Positions 34,936-45,663 of a stretch of 64,000 bases of DNA are shown here, piece after piece. The stretch spans positions 1,364,001 to 1,428,000 of the forward strand of contig AP027304.1 in the NCBI GenBank assembly GCA_036322835.1. The letters are read 5' to 3'. This DNA comes from Tenuifilaceae bacterium CYCD. Its GTDB lineage: Bacteria; Bacteroidota; Bacteroidia; Bacteroidales; Tenuifilaceae. Position 1 is the first letter of the stretch, and each line of letters begins with the position of its first letter. The translations under genes were made by a program, and so were the position numbers. The notes beneath the pieces are model-generated. The model saw nothing but the letters and a program-made list of their open reading frames with translations, searched no databases and had not been told where the DNA came from.

Positions 34936-37707
34936 TTAATGCGCCTCCAACCAGTTATTACCAATACCCATTTCTACCTCTAAAGGAATTTGGAGTTTAA
35001 TCGCTCCCTCCATACATGTCTTTACAATTGCTTTTACTTTATCCAATTCGGGTTTGTAAACGTCGAACACCAATTCGTCGTGAACCTGAATAATCATTTT
35101 CGATCGTAGATTTTCCTTTTCAAATTCACGGTGAATATTAATCATGGCCAACTTAATAATATCGGCGGCGGAACCCTGAATTGGAGCGTTAATTGCGTTT
35201 CGCTCTGCTATGCCACGAACGGTTCCATTATTTGAGTTGATATCGGCCAAGTAGCGTTTACGACCAAATATTGTGGAAACATAACCCTTTTCACGTGCTT
35301 CGGTAACGCAACTATCCATATATTTTTTTACTCCAGTGTATGTGGCAAAGTAACCATCAATTAAATCCTTTGCTTCGGTTCTTGAAATGCCCAATCGTTG
35401 GGATAGTCCGAAGGCTGATATCCCGTAAATCATACCAAAGTTAGCAGTTTTAGCTCGGCTACGTTGCTCGCGCGAAACCTCGCTCAAAGGAACTTTGAAT
35501 ATTTTCGCCGCTGTTGCTGCGTGAATATCGGCTCCGTGCTGGAATGCATCGAGCATTTGCTCATCGCCACTAACGTGCGCCATAAGGCGCAACTCTATTT
35601 GCGAATAGTCGGCCGATAGAATCACGAAATCACCCTGCGACGGGATGAATGCTTTGCGAATTTCGCGCCCATTCTCATCGCGAATAGGAATGTTTTGCAG
35701 GTTTGGATTGTTGGAGCTTAACCTGCCTGTCGATGCAACGGCCTGATTGAATGATGTATGAATTTTTCCACTCTTGGAGTTAACCAAAGTTGGAAGGGTT
35801 TCAATGTATGTGGATAAGAGTTTCTTTAGCGACCTGAATTCCAGTATCTTTCCAACAATAGGATGCGAGTTGATGTACTTCGTTAGTTCCTCCTCGCTGG
35901 TAGAGTACTGTTTGGTTTTTGTAAGCTTTGCGTCGGGCGATATTTTTAACTTTTCGAACAGCACTTCGCCCAGTTGTTTCGGGGAAGAGATGTTTAAGTC
36001 AGGTACACCCGCTAAGGTCTTAATTTCTTCATCTAGTTTAATTAAATCGGCATTAAGAACCTTTCCGTACTCGTTCAAACTGCTGGAATCGAGCCTAACA
36101 CCGTTGCGCTCAATGTGCGCAAGAACCTCTATCAATGGTTCTTCTAGCTGAAAATATAGTTCTGTTAACCCTTGATTTTCGAGTCTGGGGAAAAGAATCA
36201 ACTTCAGTTGCAGTGCAATATCGGCATCCTCGCAGGCGTAATCCTTAATTTTTTCAAGCGGAACAGCCCGCATATTTATTTGGTTTGCACCCTTTTTGCC
36301 AATAAGCTCTTCTATCGATATTGTTTTATAGCCAAGCAGATTTTCGGCTAATAAATCGAGGTTATGGCGCGAGTCTGGCTCAAGCAGATAGTGCGCCAAC
36401 ATTGTATCGTAAAGTTTTCCCTTTAGAGCGATACCGTAGTTAAGCAGCATCTGAAGGTCAAACTTGATGTTCTGTCCAATTTTATCGATTTCTGGATTTT
36501 CGAAAATTTCTTTGAACTCATCAACAACCAACTGAGCTTCATCTCTGTTTGCAGGAACAGGAATCCACCAAGCCTGCCTAGGGTTTATAGCGATTGATAT
36601 TCCCACCAAGGTTGATTGGATAGGGTCGAGACCTGTTGTTTCAGTATCGAACGCAAACTCGCCGCACAACTTAAGCAAATCGATGAGAGCCTTACGCTCA
36701 TCGGTAGTTGCAGCAACCCTATAATCAACCTCAAAATCTTTATATGTTAGAAGATTTGATTGGGGTTGGGTTTTTGCAACTGGCATATCTCCGAAAAGAG
36801 AACCTTGAACATACTCCTGCTTTACAGGGGCGGTTTCCTGTGGTTTAAATTCACGTATCAACGTACGGAACTCCATCTCCTCTAGCAACGGAATTAGCTG
36901 CTTTAAATCGGCCTCCTTTATTTTTAAATCGTCGTAAGTTACGCCAAGTTCAAGGTCGGTTTTAATGGTAACCAACTTACGGTTTAGTGCGAGCAGATCG
37001 TGGGATGAATCCAGATTTTGTCGCATTGCTGGACTTAACTTATCGGTATTGTGAAGTATATTCTCAATACTTCCGTACTCCGCGATAAGCTTTGCGGCCG
37101 TTTTCTCTCCAATTTTATTTACGCCTTTAATGTTATCCGATGCATCGCCCCAAAGTGACAAGATATCAACAAACTGCTTGGGCGACTGAATATCGTAACC
37201 CTTACAGAATTCCTCCTCGGTAACAATCTCCATCTCGTTTCCACCACGCCCAGGTTTAGCAATTTTGATGTTTTTGGAAAGTAACTGACCGTAGTCCTTA
37301 TCTGGCGTCATCATATAAACCTCAAACTCATGGGGGTTTGCTTTTACAGCAAGCGTTCCAATAACATCATCGGCCTCGTACCCTTTCAACTCAACAATAG
37401 GAATTTGCATTGCACGCAGAATGTCCTTTATATATGGAATCGCAGCCCTAATGTCTTCTGGAGTTGCCTCACGTTGAGCCTTATATTCTGGGTACATTTC
37501 GCTTCTAAATGTTGGCCCTGACAAATCGAACCCCACAGCAACGTGTGTTGGGTTGAACTTTTTGATGGCATCGAGAGTGGCGCGTGTAAAACCATAAACA
37601 GCCGATGTGTTCAAACCCTTGCTATTCTTCATTGGCCGATTGATGAAAGCATAGTATGCCCTGTAAATAAGGGCATAGGCATCGAGCAGGAGGAGACGAT
37701 TGTTCAT
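34936..37707 (-). CDS. polA: DNA polymerase I
   Basis: A 923-residue polymerase with all three activities visible. A 5'-3' exonuclease spans about 1-290 (YAFINRPMKNSKGLNTSAVY, GYEADDVIGTLAVKA, WGDASDNIKGVNKIGEKTA). A 3'-5' exonuclease with intact DxE motif (FAFDTETTGLDPIQ) spans about 340-510. The polymerase domain has motif A SADYSQIELRLMAH, motif B RSRAKTANFGMIYGISAFGL and motif C QVHDELVFDV. It fills gaps in DNA repair and removes RNA primers. Length fits the family. The start is 9 bp from the stop of queD upstream, so the two are probably co-transcribed. Confidence 0.97.
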   Translation of the reverse strand: MNNRLLLLDAYALIYRAYYAFINRPMKNSKGLNTSAVYGFTRATLDAIKKFNPTHVAVGFDLSGPTFRSEMYPEYKAQREATPEDIRAAIPYIKDILRAMQIPIVELKGYEADDVIGTLAVKANPHEFEVYMMTPDKDYGQLLSKNIKIAKPGRGGNEMEIVTEEEFCKGYDIQSPKQFVDILSLWGDASDNIKGVNKIGEKTAAKLIAEYGSIENILHNTDKLSPAMRQNLDSSHDLLALNRKLVTIKTDLELGVTYDDLKIKEADLKQLIPLLEEMEFRTLIREFKPQETAPVKQEYVQGSLFGDMPVAKTQPQSNLLTYKDFEVDYRVAATTDERKALIDLLKLCGEFAFDTETTGLDPIQSTLVGISIAINPRQAWWIPVPANRDEAQLVVDEFKEIFENPEIDKIGQNIKFDLQMLLNYGIALKGKLYDTMLAHYLLEPDSRHNLDLLAENLLGYKTISIEELIGKKGANQINMRAVPLEKIKDYACEDADIALQLKLILFPRLENQGLTELYFQLEEPLIEVLAHIERNGVRLDSSSLNEYGKVLNADLIKLDEEIKTLAGVPDLNISSPKQLGEVLFEKLKISPDAKLTKTKQYSTSEEELTKYINSHPIVGKILEFRSLKKLLSTYIETLPTLVNSKSGKIHTSFNQAVASTGRLSSNNPNLQNIPIRDENGREIRKAFIPSQGDFVILSADYSQIELRLMAHVSGDEQMLDAFQHGADIHAATAAKIFKVPLSEVSREQRSRAKTANFGMIYGISAFGLSQRLGISRTEAKDLIDGYFATYTGVKKYMDSCVTEAREKGYVSTIFGRKRYLADINSNNGTVRGIAERNAINAPIQGSAADIIKLAMINIHREFEKENLRSKMIIQVHDELVFDVYKPELDKVKAIVKTCMEGAIKLQIPLEVEMGIGNNWLEAH

Positions 37708-37716
37708 GTTTACGTT

Positions 37717-38163
37717 TTATGAGTTGTCGGACGCATACCACTCGGCGAACGATGTGGCTGTTTCATGCATTTTGAGGTGATGTAGTTTTACCCCTTCAGG
37801 GAGTTGTGCAATAATCATTTCGGCAAAGTATTCCAGCATATTCTCGCAGGTGGGTTGAAAAGGTAAAGCCTCAATCCGGGCAAATTTTGCATCAACCAGC
37901 CGTTTATGCATGCCAGTATCGGTCATAACAGCAACAGCGTGATCGAATCTATTGATGATAAGCGGATTAACAATCCTCTTCAAATCGCCAAAATCCATTA
38001 CCATTCCCAGTTTAGGATTGCCAGTTTGCTGAATGGGTTTTCCGATAACTGTAACCGAAAGAATATATGAATGTCCGTGCATATTGGCACAAAGTCCGTC
38101 GTAGCCCTCCAACACGTGAGCCATCTCAAAACGGAATTCCTTGGTTAATCGTATTTGTGACAT
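37717..38163 (-). CDS. queD: 6-carboxy-5,6,7,8-tetrahydropterin synthase (QueD/PTPS family)
   Basis: A 148-residue T-fold enzyme. FRFEMAHVLEGYDGLCANMH starts the zinc and active-site region: H16 plus HGH in MHGHSYIL bind zinc, and C27 is the catalytic cysteine, with the C-x3-HGH spacing of QueD. The Glu near the end is in KMHETATSFAEWY. It makes the queuosine precursor CPH4 from dihydroneopterin triphosphate. No other que genes are close. The upstream gene at 38223 is 59 bp away. Eukaryotic-type PTPS is less likely given the C-x3-HGH spacing. Confidence 0.85.
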   Translation of the reverse strand: MSQIRLTKEFRFEMAHVLEGYDGLCANMHGHSYILSVTVIGKPIQQTGNPKLGMVMDFGDLKRIVNPLIINRFDHAVAVMTDTGMHKRLVDAKFARIEALPFQPTCENMLEYFAEMIIAQLPEGVKLHHLKMHETATSFAEWYASDNS

Positions 38164-38222
38164 TGTTGTGAGACGTTAAATGTGAATAGTTAAAAGAATT
38201 GTGTTTTCGTCCGATACTTGTT

Positions 38223-38573
38223 TTAGCATCTATTCATGACAAAAACGCCGCAAATATCGTCGCAATCGTAGCTGTGTCCAACAATTTTCCCCTCATGGGT
38301 AAAAGTTCCTTCCAGAACATCAAGGTTATAGCCAACCAGTTCTTCACCATTAGGATTTGTAGCCTTTTTGCCTTCGAGTTTGAGTTTATTCCTTTTGAAT
38401 GTTCCAACCACCTCCTGCTTCACCATAAAAGACTCTTCATCCTCAATGGTTTCTTCATATTCAAGGTATCCTGAAATTTGAGTTCCATTTTGTGTCAGAA
38501 AGGCAAAACCCTTGTCAGTTCCACACTCAAACTCCTCATTAAAAATCCATTTTCCTGAGATATCTGTAGCCAT
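38223..38573 (-). CDS. Hypothetical beta-rich protein
   Basis: A 116-residue protein beginning MATDISGKWIFNEEFECGTD, with alternating hydrophobic strands (GFAFLTQNGTQISGYLEYEE, then VVGTFKRNKLKLEGKKATNP) and a CDDICGVFVMNRC end. The strand pattern resembles a small lipocalin-like barrel, and the GKW motif near the N-terminus fits that fold. There is no signal peptide. Four cysteines lie in the first 20 and last 15 residues. It is upstream of queD on the same strand. Function unknown. Confidence 0.7.
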   Translation of the reverse strand: MATDISGKWIFNEEFECGTDKGFAFLTQNGTQISGYLEYEETIEDEESFMVKQEVVGTFKRNKLKLEGKKATNPNGEELVGYNLDVLEGTFTHEGKIVGHSYDCDDICGVFVMNRC

Positions 38574-38683
38574 ATCAAACTTTTTTACAAAGATAGTGAA
38601 CGTAAAGAGTTAGAGATTGTTTAGGAGAAGTTATTTTTAGTTGAAGTTTTATGCGTAAGCGTAGGTGCGGTTGTTGAATGCAA

Positions 38684-38707
38684 AAAAAGGGGCTAATGCC
38701 CCTTTTT
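38684..38707. terminator. Terminator of the 1,810-residue protein gene
   Basis: AAAAAGGGGC (38684-38693) pairs with GCCCCTTTTT (38698-38707) around TAAT, a 10-bp stem ending in a T-run. It lies 24 bp beyond the stop of the giant minus-strand gene. Confidence 0.85.
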
Positions 38708-38730
38708 AGTTCTATCTAGTTATTATGATA

Positions 38731-41700
38731 CTAGTTTTTATTAAGTTTTAAAGTGACGGTTTTATCATTCATGGTGACTTTTACGAAGTATAAACCTTTA
38801 GGAAGATTTTCTACTCCTATTTTTTCGGTGAAGGTGGTTGTTTGTTTTTCGAAAACCATTGTTAAAAACAGATTGCCAATAACCGAGTAGATTTCAACTT
38901 TAACCGCACCCATTTTATGGGAATTAAACATCAATTTTGCAAAGTCCTTTGTTGGGTTTGGATAAAGTATAAGTTCGCCGAACCACTGATCTTCGGAAAT
39001 TGCGTTTGGATTGGCTGTAGCACTAAGTGTGTTGCTATAATCTGAGGTTATTTCATTGTTAAAAGCTAGCACCTTGTAGTAGTAGGTATTACCATCCACA
39101 GTGCTGTTGTCAGCATAGTTCGTTGTATTAGCGGAAAGACTGGTTACCTCTTCAAATCCAGAGTCGCTTACACTTGAGCGATAAACTTTAAATCCAACCT
39201 CATTCTGAGAATTATCCGTCCATTGAAGGTTAACTATTCCTTTGGTTGCACTAACCTGTACTAGATTAGATGGTGCCAGTAATTTATCTACACAGCCTAC
39301 ATAAATTCTAAAACCAGAAGCGTTGTTAGAGGCATCGGCAGTAAGTCGAAGGTAAAGTTTGCCATCCGAATTAGTTGCCCAAAGGGAATCAGGGATACTT
39401 GTTCCTGTGTATGAATCAACTATTGGTGATTGCGCCGTTGATCCATTATACAAGTTAAGGAAGTCCTTGCTTGTTTCTAAGTTAAACTCACTGATACTAA
39501 GTTTTATGGTTTTGCCAGTTTCACTAGGAGTTAATATTGACCATGAAGTTGTGTTGTTTAGATAGTTTTCTAGTCCTCCATTATCTAAAAGAGTATAGTT
39601 GCAACGAACAATCTCTTTGTTATCAACAACTTCTGAACCAACAAGAACTGAAACTACTGAGGTGTAATTCGACGGTTCAGTGCTTGATGTTGCTTTTATT
39701 CTATAGTAGTAAGTTTGGTCTGTATTAAGGCTAGCATCGTTATAAGAAGTGGCATTAACGCTGGTAGTTGCAATTACTTCAAACCCGGTATTGGCTTGGA
39801 GCGAGCGTTCAATGGCAAAACCTGTTTCGTTGGCTGAGTTGTCGGTCCATGTTAAAACAGCGTTGTTGCTTGATGTTGATTTTACGGATAGATCACTTGG
39901 CGCCTTGCAACCTGTTGTTTCGGTTGCTAGGTTTGCTGAGTTAATGGAAAGATGTCCGAAATAACTTGAATAAACCTTGTAAAAGTATTGAGTGCCTGAT
40001 TCTAAGTTTTCGTCTTTATAATTAATAGTTAATCGGGGTAAGCGAGCAATTAGTTCGTAGTTGCCATTTTCGGTTAACGATCTGTAAACCAGGAATTCAC
40101 TTATTGTAGTTTCGGTATTATTCCAAGTCATTTCAATAGAACTAGATGTTGCATTAACAAGGCTTATACTAGTTGGCCCTTGCGGTATATATGTACAAGA
40201 AACCTTTGCAATGAACCCGGGTTTAGCATTTCTATCGTCGGAATCAAAGCGAAGGGTAAGAGAGCCAGTTGAGTTTGTTGCCCAAACGGAGTCGGGTAAA
40301 GTAGTCCCTGTTAATGACGCAATAAGAGGATCACTTGTTGATTCTCCGTCATAAATGTATAGAAAATCGAAGTTGTTCTCAAGATTAAATGACTGAAATA
40401 CAAGCTTAACCTTCTGATTTGGTGCTTGAGATAAGAGTGTTATAGTTTTCTCCTCGTTGTTGGCATAGTCTCCTTCTCCGCCAGAATCGAGTAAGTAATA
40501 GTTGCAGCCATCTGCAGTACCATTATAAATAAACACATAACCTGCTTTTACCGAGGTCACATTCGAAGGTGCAGACTCTGTTGCATTGGCAATTGCCTTT
40601 ACTTGATAGTAATAGGTTGTGCCTACGTTTCCAAAATCAATGTACGAAGTTGCATTTTGTCCAATAGTCATTATTGGCTCAAACCCGGTGCTGGCCGAAA
40701 GCGAGCGTTCAATTGTATAGCCCGTTTCAGTATTCGAGTTATCAATCCAATTTAGCATAATTGAATTTTCCCCAATTGCCTGTGCTGTCAATGCAGAAGG
40801 TGCTTTTACTCCTTGTGTTGTTGACGAAACGGTGTTCGATACATCTGAATTATAATTATCGTTCCATGCTTTAACCCTGTAATAGTAGGTTGTCTCTACA
40901 TCCAAATTATTATCTGTAAATGTTGTGACATCCTGAGTTACAGCACCAATTTGAGTGAATTCCCCATCCAACGAAGTGGACCGATAAATTTTGTATCCCG
41001 ATTCATAATCTGTATTGTCTCTCCAGAATAAACTTATGCTATTACTTGTAACACTTTGTACCGAAAGATCCGATGGTGCTTCAAGTTGGTAAATGCAGTT
41101 AACTCTAAGTTTGAACCCGGCATAAGTACTGCTGTTATCACTGGTAAACTTAATGGTTAATTGCCCTGCTGCATTTGTTGCGTAAATTGGTTCAACGGTT
41201 TGTGTTCCTGTTAATGTGGCTACTAATGTTGAACTTGTTGAATTGCCGTCATACACATAAAGTTTATCATAATTAGATTCTGTAGAAAACGACTCAACGG
41301 TTAACATAATTGTTGCATCAGTTGATGGTGTTAGAATCATGGTGCTATTCTCATTGTCGGAATAGTTTCCCTGGCTATTCCCTGAGTCGAAAATAATATA
41401 ATCGCAACGCGTAACCTCTGTGTTGCTCATCAGAACGGATCCCGCAACAAAGTATGAAACATTACTTCTGCTTGATTGCTCTGTGCTGTTTACCGCATAA
41501 ACTCTGTAATAGTAAGTAGTTCCAAATTGCACCGTGTTGTCACTGTATGTTGTTACATTTGTTCCCACTGTACCAATCTCGGTGAAATTGGCGTTTGCCT
41601 CCAATGAGCGCTCAATTTTGAAACCTGTTTCTGTAGCGTCATTATCCTGCCAGTTAATTGTTATGATTTGATTATCAGGGGATGATAGCGATGTTAGGGT

Positions 41701-44157
41701 TGGTGCAGTAATTCCCCCTGTTTTGGCTTCAAATGATTCTGAGAAGCTCGAGGAGGCTTCGCTACCGACAGTTCTAACTTTGTAATAGTACGTTGTCCCG
41801 GCTAATAAACCGCTGTGAGTAAACTGGGTAACATTGGTGTTTACCTCTCCAATCAGGGAGTAGGTTCCATTGGAGGATGATGCACTAAAAATCTCAAATT
41901 TAGTTTCGTCGGTTGAGTTATCGGTCCAACTTACTGTTATTGAATTTGCCGAGACTGAAACTAGACTAAGCGACGAGGGAGCATTGGGGACAGATACGCA
42001 AGAAACAGCAGCTTTAAACCCGCTACTTATACCACTTCCATCTGATGTGAAACGTAAGGTAATTATTCCATCAGCGTTTGTGGCGTTGTACGAAAATGGT
42101 GTTGTTTTTGACCCTCCAATTTTTTCAATTAGTGGCGATGATGTATTTGCCCCATCGTAGATATAGAGGAAATCGAAATTGTTTTCTGTACTAAACTGAT
42201 CGAAGGTTAACTTAACTTTCTTGCCGGACTCCGACGGGGTTAGAACCATTGTTTTATCCTCGTTATTCGAATAATTTCCAGTTCCTCCTGGATCGAGCAA
42301 TAAGAATCCGCAAATACTTTGTGTGCTGTTGGACATTGTTATTGCTCCGGCAATTGAATTAGCAATGCTTGTGAAGTTTGAAGAGTATTCGCCACTTACC
42401 GCTTTAGCCCTGTAGTAATATGTGGTTCCTGTGGTTAAACCCTCATCAAGATATGTTGTTGTATTTGCAGATAACTCTGCGAGAGTTGTAAAATCTGCAG
42501 AATTTGAAGTGGTTGCACGTTCTAAAACAAATTTATTTTCATTATTAGAGTTATCAGCCCATGTTAGGGAAATGGAAGTAAGTGCATTTGATATCGCAGT
42601 CAAATTAGATGGAGCAATTGGTCCTTGGGATGTTAGCGATACACTATTGGACCAAGCAGAGATATTCCCTGTGCTTTTAGTTCTAATTCTATAGGTATAT
42701 TGTAGCCCTGAATATATCTCACTATTATCGGTATACGTTGTAGTATTTGCTGCAGTTGTAGTAATTGTTGTAAAAGAAGATCCTCCAACAGAGCGCTGTA
42801 TTTCGAATCCTGTTTCGTTCGAAATTGTATCAGTCCATGTTAATACTATGCTGGATGCCGAGGATTGATTCGCTGTAAAGTTATGAGGAGCATTCAACGG
42901 TGTTTCGCAGGAAACGAATGCTTCCCAACCCGTAGCCTTTAAAACATCATCGTCCGAAGTGAACTTAAGGGTCAATTTACCTTCACTATTGGTGGCTATA
43001 ATAGGATCGTTTGGAATGGTATTACTAGTTAAATCGTATAGTTTAGTTGCCGCTGTGTTACTCCCATCATAAATAGAAAGAACATCTCCATCAGAAAGGT
43101 TTAAACTATTGAGGGCAAATCTAATTTGCTTGCCCGGGGTTGCCGGGGTTAGTGTTTGAGTAAAGTTCTCGAGCGATCGGTAAGGGTTGTTAACTCCCGA
43201 ATCGAAATGGTAAGTGTTACAAACAGTTTTGTCACCATCGTTAATCGCAATACCTCCAGTTATTACAGAAATAATATCACTATAACTGTAATAGCCATTG
43301 GCATCGACTGCTTTTAATCTAAAAAAATAACGTGTTTTATTGCTAAGGCCACTAGATATTGTTGTTGTGGCGGTATTTGATGCTAGTGTAGATATTTCCT
43401 GAAAATTAGTGGGGGTTTCAGTAGATTGTTCAACAATGTAGTTTGCCTCATTGCTGGCATTATCTGTCCACATTAATTTTATGTTTAGAGGAGACTCTTC
43501 TATACCAGTAAAATTGGTTGGTGCTGTAGGAGGAGTTCCTGATGCGGTTGTATATTTAACGATTAATTCAGGATGCTTTGTATTGTCTGTGTAATCCCCT
43601 GAGGCAAAGGTCAAGCATCTATAGTATTCCTCTGTTGCGAGTTTTAACATGAACCCATAATTTCCGTACTGCCTTATATCCCTAACTAGTTGGCTTACAT
43701 CTACCCCTAGGTAATCCTGAGTGGGATTTAAACTGTTGGGCAGTGTAACCCTGTTTGCATCGGTTGTTGCTGGTTGGTTATTCCATGTTACTGTGGTTTT
43801 ATCCCAACTTTCGGTTATTCTCAATAAATAACTCTCGTTTGAACCGCTAGTGTTTGCATGCTGATTTGTAGTGAGAGGTACGTAGTATAGGTTTAGTTTT
43901 GCTTCAACTATATTTGCGTCAGCGGGAATGGTGGATAGATCAAATTCAATTAAAGATCGAATATAAATAGCCGAACTTGATGCAGTCCATGCAATTGAAG
44001 TAAAGTTTGGATGATCAGCCCTATTTGCATCCGGGTTTCTTGATTCTAGAATGGCATTTTTGCCTTCTGCTCCTGGTCTAATTGTGATAACAGTTGGTTG
44101 GGCCAACATATTTAAGGACAGAGAGAAAATGAGAAGAAGAGTAAAAAATTTTTTCAT
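38731..44157 (-). CDS. Giant T9SS-secreted FN3/CUB-repeat protein with DNRLRE-like N-terminal domain
   Basis: An 1,808-residue protein starting at ATG 44157 (a GTG two codons upstream was not chosen). A signal peptide (KKFFTLLLIFSLSLNMLAQP) is followed by a DNRLRE-like domain at about 30-200 (IRSLIEFDLSTIPADANIVE, TVTWNNQPATTDANRVTLPN). About 13 FN3 modules then alternate with six CUB-like modules (pattern DFLYIYDGANTSSPLIEKIG and GKLTLKFTSDDD). The end is a T9SS sorting domain (LILYPNPTKDFAKLMF, GLYFVKVTMNDKTVTLKLNK). It is a cell-surface or released adhesin-like protein. Frequent tandem FN3 pairs (TTYYYRVKA) show repeat expansion. Confidence 0.9.
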   Translation of the reverse strand: MKKFFTLLLIFSLSLNMLAQPTVITIRPGAEGKNAILESRNPDANRADHPNFTSIAWTASSSAIYIRSLIEFDLSTIPADANIVEAKLNLYYVPLTTNQHANTSGSNESYLLRITESWDKTTVTWNNQPATTDANRVTLPNSLNPTQDYLGVDVSQLVRDIRQYGNYGFMLKLATEEYYRCLTFASGDYTDNTKHPELIVKYTTASGTPPTAPTNFTGIEESPLNIKLMWTDNASNEANYIVEQSTETPTNFQEISTLASNTATTTISSGLSNKTRYFFRLKAVDANGYYSYSDIISVITGGIAINDGDKTVCNTYHFDSGVNNPYRSLENFTQTLTPATPGKQIRFALNSLNLSDGDVLSIYDGSNTAATKLYDLTSNTIPNDPIIATNSEGKLTLKFTSDDDVLKATGWEAFVSCETPLNAPHNFTANQSSASSIVLTWTDTISNETGFEIQRSVGGSSFTTITTTAANTTTYTDNSEIYSGLQYTYRIRTKSTGNISAWSNSVSLTSQGPIAPSNLTAISNALTSISLTWADNSNNENKFVLERATTSNSADFTTLAELSANTTTYLDEGLTTGTTYYYRAKAVSGEYSSNFTSIANSIAGAITMSNSTQSICGFLLLDPGGTGNYSNNEDKTMVLTPSESGKKVKLTFDQFSTENNFDFLYIYDGANTSSPLIEKIGGSKTTPFSYNATNADGIITLRFTSDGSGISSGFKAAVSCVSVPNAPSSLSLVSVSANSITVSWTDNSTDETKFEIFSASSSNGTYSLIGEVNTNVTQFTHSGLLAGTTYYYKVRTVGSEASSSFSESFEAKTGGITAPTLTSLSSPDNQIITINWQDNDATETGFKIERSLEANANFTEIGTVGTNVTTYSDNTVQFGTTYYYRVYAVNSTEQSSRSNVSYFVAGSVLMSNTEVTRCDYIIFDSGNSQGNYSDNENSTMILTPSTDATIMLTVESFSTESNYDKLYVYDGNSTSSTLVATLTGTQTVEPIYATNAAGQLTIKFTSDNSSTYAGFKLRVNCIYQLEAPSDLSVQSVTSNSISLFWRDNTDYESGYKIYRSTSLDGEFTQIGAVTQDVTTFTDNNLDVETTYYYRVKAWNDNYNSDVSNTVSSTTQGVKAPSALTAQAIGENSIMLNWIDNSNTETGYTIERSLSASTGFEPIMTIGQNATSYIDFGNVGTTYYYQVKAIANATESAPSNVTSVKAGYVFIYNGTADGCNYYLLDSGGEGDYANNEEKTITLLSQAPNQKVKLVFQSFNLENNFDFLYIYDGESTSDPLIASLTGTTLPDSVWATNSTGSLTLRFDSDDRNAKPGFIAKVSCTYIPQGPTSISLVNATSSSIEMTWNNTETTISEFLVYRSLTENGNYELIARLPRLTINYKDENLESGTQYFYKVYSSYFGHLSINSANLATETTGCKAPSDLSVKSTSSNNAVLTWTDNSANETGFAIERSLQANTGFEVIATTSVNATSYNDASLNTDQTYYYRIKATSSTEPSNYTSVVSVLVGSEVVDNKEIVRCNYTLLDNGGLENYLNNTTSWSILTPSETGKTIKLSISEFNLETSKDFLNLYNGSTAQSPIVDSYTGTSIPDSLWATNSDGKLYLRLTADASNNASGFRIYVGCVDKLLAPSNLVQVSATKGIVNLQWTDNSQNEVGFKVYRSSVSDSGFEEVTSLSANTTNYADNSTVDGNTYYYKVLAFNNEITSDYSNTLSATANPNAISEDQWFGELILYPNPTKDFAKLMFNSHKMGAVKVEIYSVIGNLFLTMVFEKQTTTFTEKIGVENLPKGLYFVKVTMNDKTVTLKLNKN

Positions 44158-44329
44158 AAGCACGGTTTTATGTTCATAAATTTCATCGAATATAAAAAAC
44201 TTATGTTAAGAAAGACTTGCCGATAAGCTGTGTTTAATAACATATTGAAAATTTTGGGTTGTAACAAGAATTGTTTTCTCTGCTTTATTAATAATTTTAC
44301 TTTAGTTAAACAAAAATCAGGTATCTACT

Positions 44330-45166
44330 ATGAAATTCATTGGAGCACACGTTAGCGCAGCAGGCGGAGTAGAGAATGCTCCAGCTAATGCCCATGCAAT
44401 TGGAGCCTCAGCCTTTGCACTTTTTACTAAAAATCAACGTCAATGGATTGCGCCACCATTAACAGAAAAAAGTATCGATCTTTTCAAAAAACGATGCGAG
44501 GAGTATGGCTATATGCCCAACGCGATACTTCCGCATGATAGTTATCTTATCAATCTTGGAAATCCCGATAAAGAGGCATTGCAGAAATCCAGGAATGCAT
44601 TTGTTGATGAGATGAAACGTTGTGAACAACTCGGCCTAGATAGGTTGAATTTCCATCCAGGAAGCCATTTGGGAAAAATTTCCGAAGAGGAAAGTTTGAG
44701 GTTAATTGCTGAGTCTATTAACCTTGCTTTACAGGAAACATCTTCGGTAATAGCGGTAATCGAGAATACATCCGGGCAAGGAAGTAATCTTGGTTTTAAG
44801 TTTGAACATTTGAAATATATTATTGATTTAGTTGACGATAAAGCCCGTGTTGGTGTATGCATTGATACCTGCCATGCTTTTACTGCAGGTTACGATTTGC
44901 AGAGCAAGGAGGGTTTTTCCAAAACCTTCAGCGATTTCGAAAGGATTGTTGACTTTAAGTACCTCAAGGGGATGCACCTTAACGATACCAAAAAGGGACT
45001 AGGAAGCCGGGTTGACCGTCACGAAAGTTTAGGTGAAGGTTTGTTGGGGATAGATACCTTCCGCTTTATAATGGCCGATTCCCGTTTCGACGAAATCCCT
45101 TTAATTCTTGAAACACCTGACGAAAGTAAATGGATAGAGGAAATCAAACTGCTTAAGTCGATGTAA
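44330..45166 (+). CDS. nfo: Endonuclease IV (AP endonuclease)
   Basis: A 278-residue Nfo enzyme with the TIM-barrel metal ligands: [11 protein letters not shown] at the N-terminus, [77 protein letters not shown] and a final LILETPDE. It cuts at abasic sites in base-excision repair using three zinc ions. Full length and all motifs intact. It stands alone, divergent from the FN3/CUB gene. Confidence 0.97.
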   Translation: MKFIGAHVSAAGGVENAPANAHAIGASAFALFTKNQRQWIAPPLTEKSIDLFKKRCEEYGYMPNAILPHDSYLINLGNPDKEALQKSRNAFVDEMKRCEQLGLDRLNFHPGSHLGKISEEESLRLIAESINLALQETSSVIAVIENTSGQGSNLGFKFEHLKYIIDLVDDKARVGVCIDTCHAFTAGYDLQSKEGFSKTFSDFERIVDFKYLKGMHLNDTKKGLGSRVDRHESLGEGLLGIDTFRFIMADSRFDEIPLILETPDESKWIEEIKLLKSM

Positions 45167-45264
45167 TTCCGATATTAATTCATTTTTCTGTATTCATTGA
45201 CCAAAAATTTTACTTTGGTTTTTAAATTTTGTAACTTACAAATAGTAACCAACAAGTTTAGGCC

Positions 45265-45663
45265 ATGAAAACAGATTTTATTTGTCCAAAATGTGGAGGA
45301 CATTTATCGGTTGGTGGATCTGTTATATTATCCGCTATCAATGATAAGGGAGAAGCGGGGATAGTTCTTTTGAGTCCTCATCTTGGAGATTATTCCAAAA
45401 TCTTGCACCCCTCCTTTAAAATTAATGATGGAAGTAAAATAGATTTCTTCTGTCCTATGTGTAGGATGAGTCTTACAGCCACAGATATTCATGAAAATAT
45501 TGTTCATCTGGTAATGATAGATGAACTCTCCGAGAAGCATGATGTTTACTTTTCGAGAATCGAAGGCGAGTTTTGCACCTACAAGATATCTGAGCACAAG
45601 ATCGAAACGTTCGGAAACGCCTCCGAGAATTACGAGAAATACTTCATGACACGGCATATATAA
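45265..45663 (+). CDS. Zinc-ribbon protein of unknown function
   Basis: A 132-residue protein with two CxxC pairs, ICPKCGGHLS at about 7-16 and FCPMCRMSL at about 68-76, which together would bind one zinc. The rest is a mixed region (FSRIEGEFCTYKISEHKIET) with no known motif. Soluble, no signal peptide. It lies alone 99 bp after nfo. Function unknown. Confidence 0.7.
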   Translation: MKTDFICPKCGGHLSVGGSVILSAINDKGEAGIVLLSPHLGDYSKILHPSFKINDGSKIDFFCPMCRMSLTATDIHENIVHLVMIDELSEKHDVYFSRIEGEFCTYKISEHKIETFGNASENYEKYFMTRHI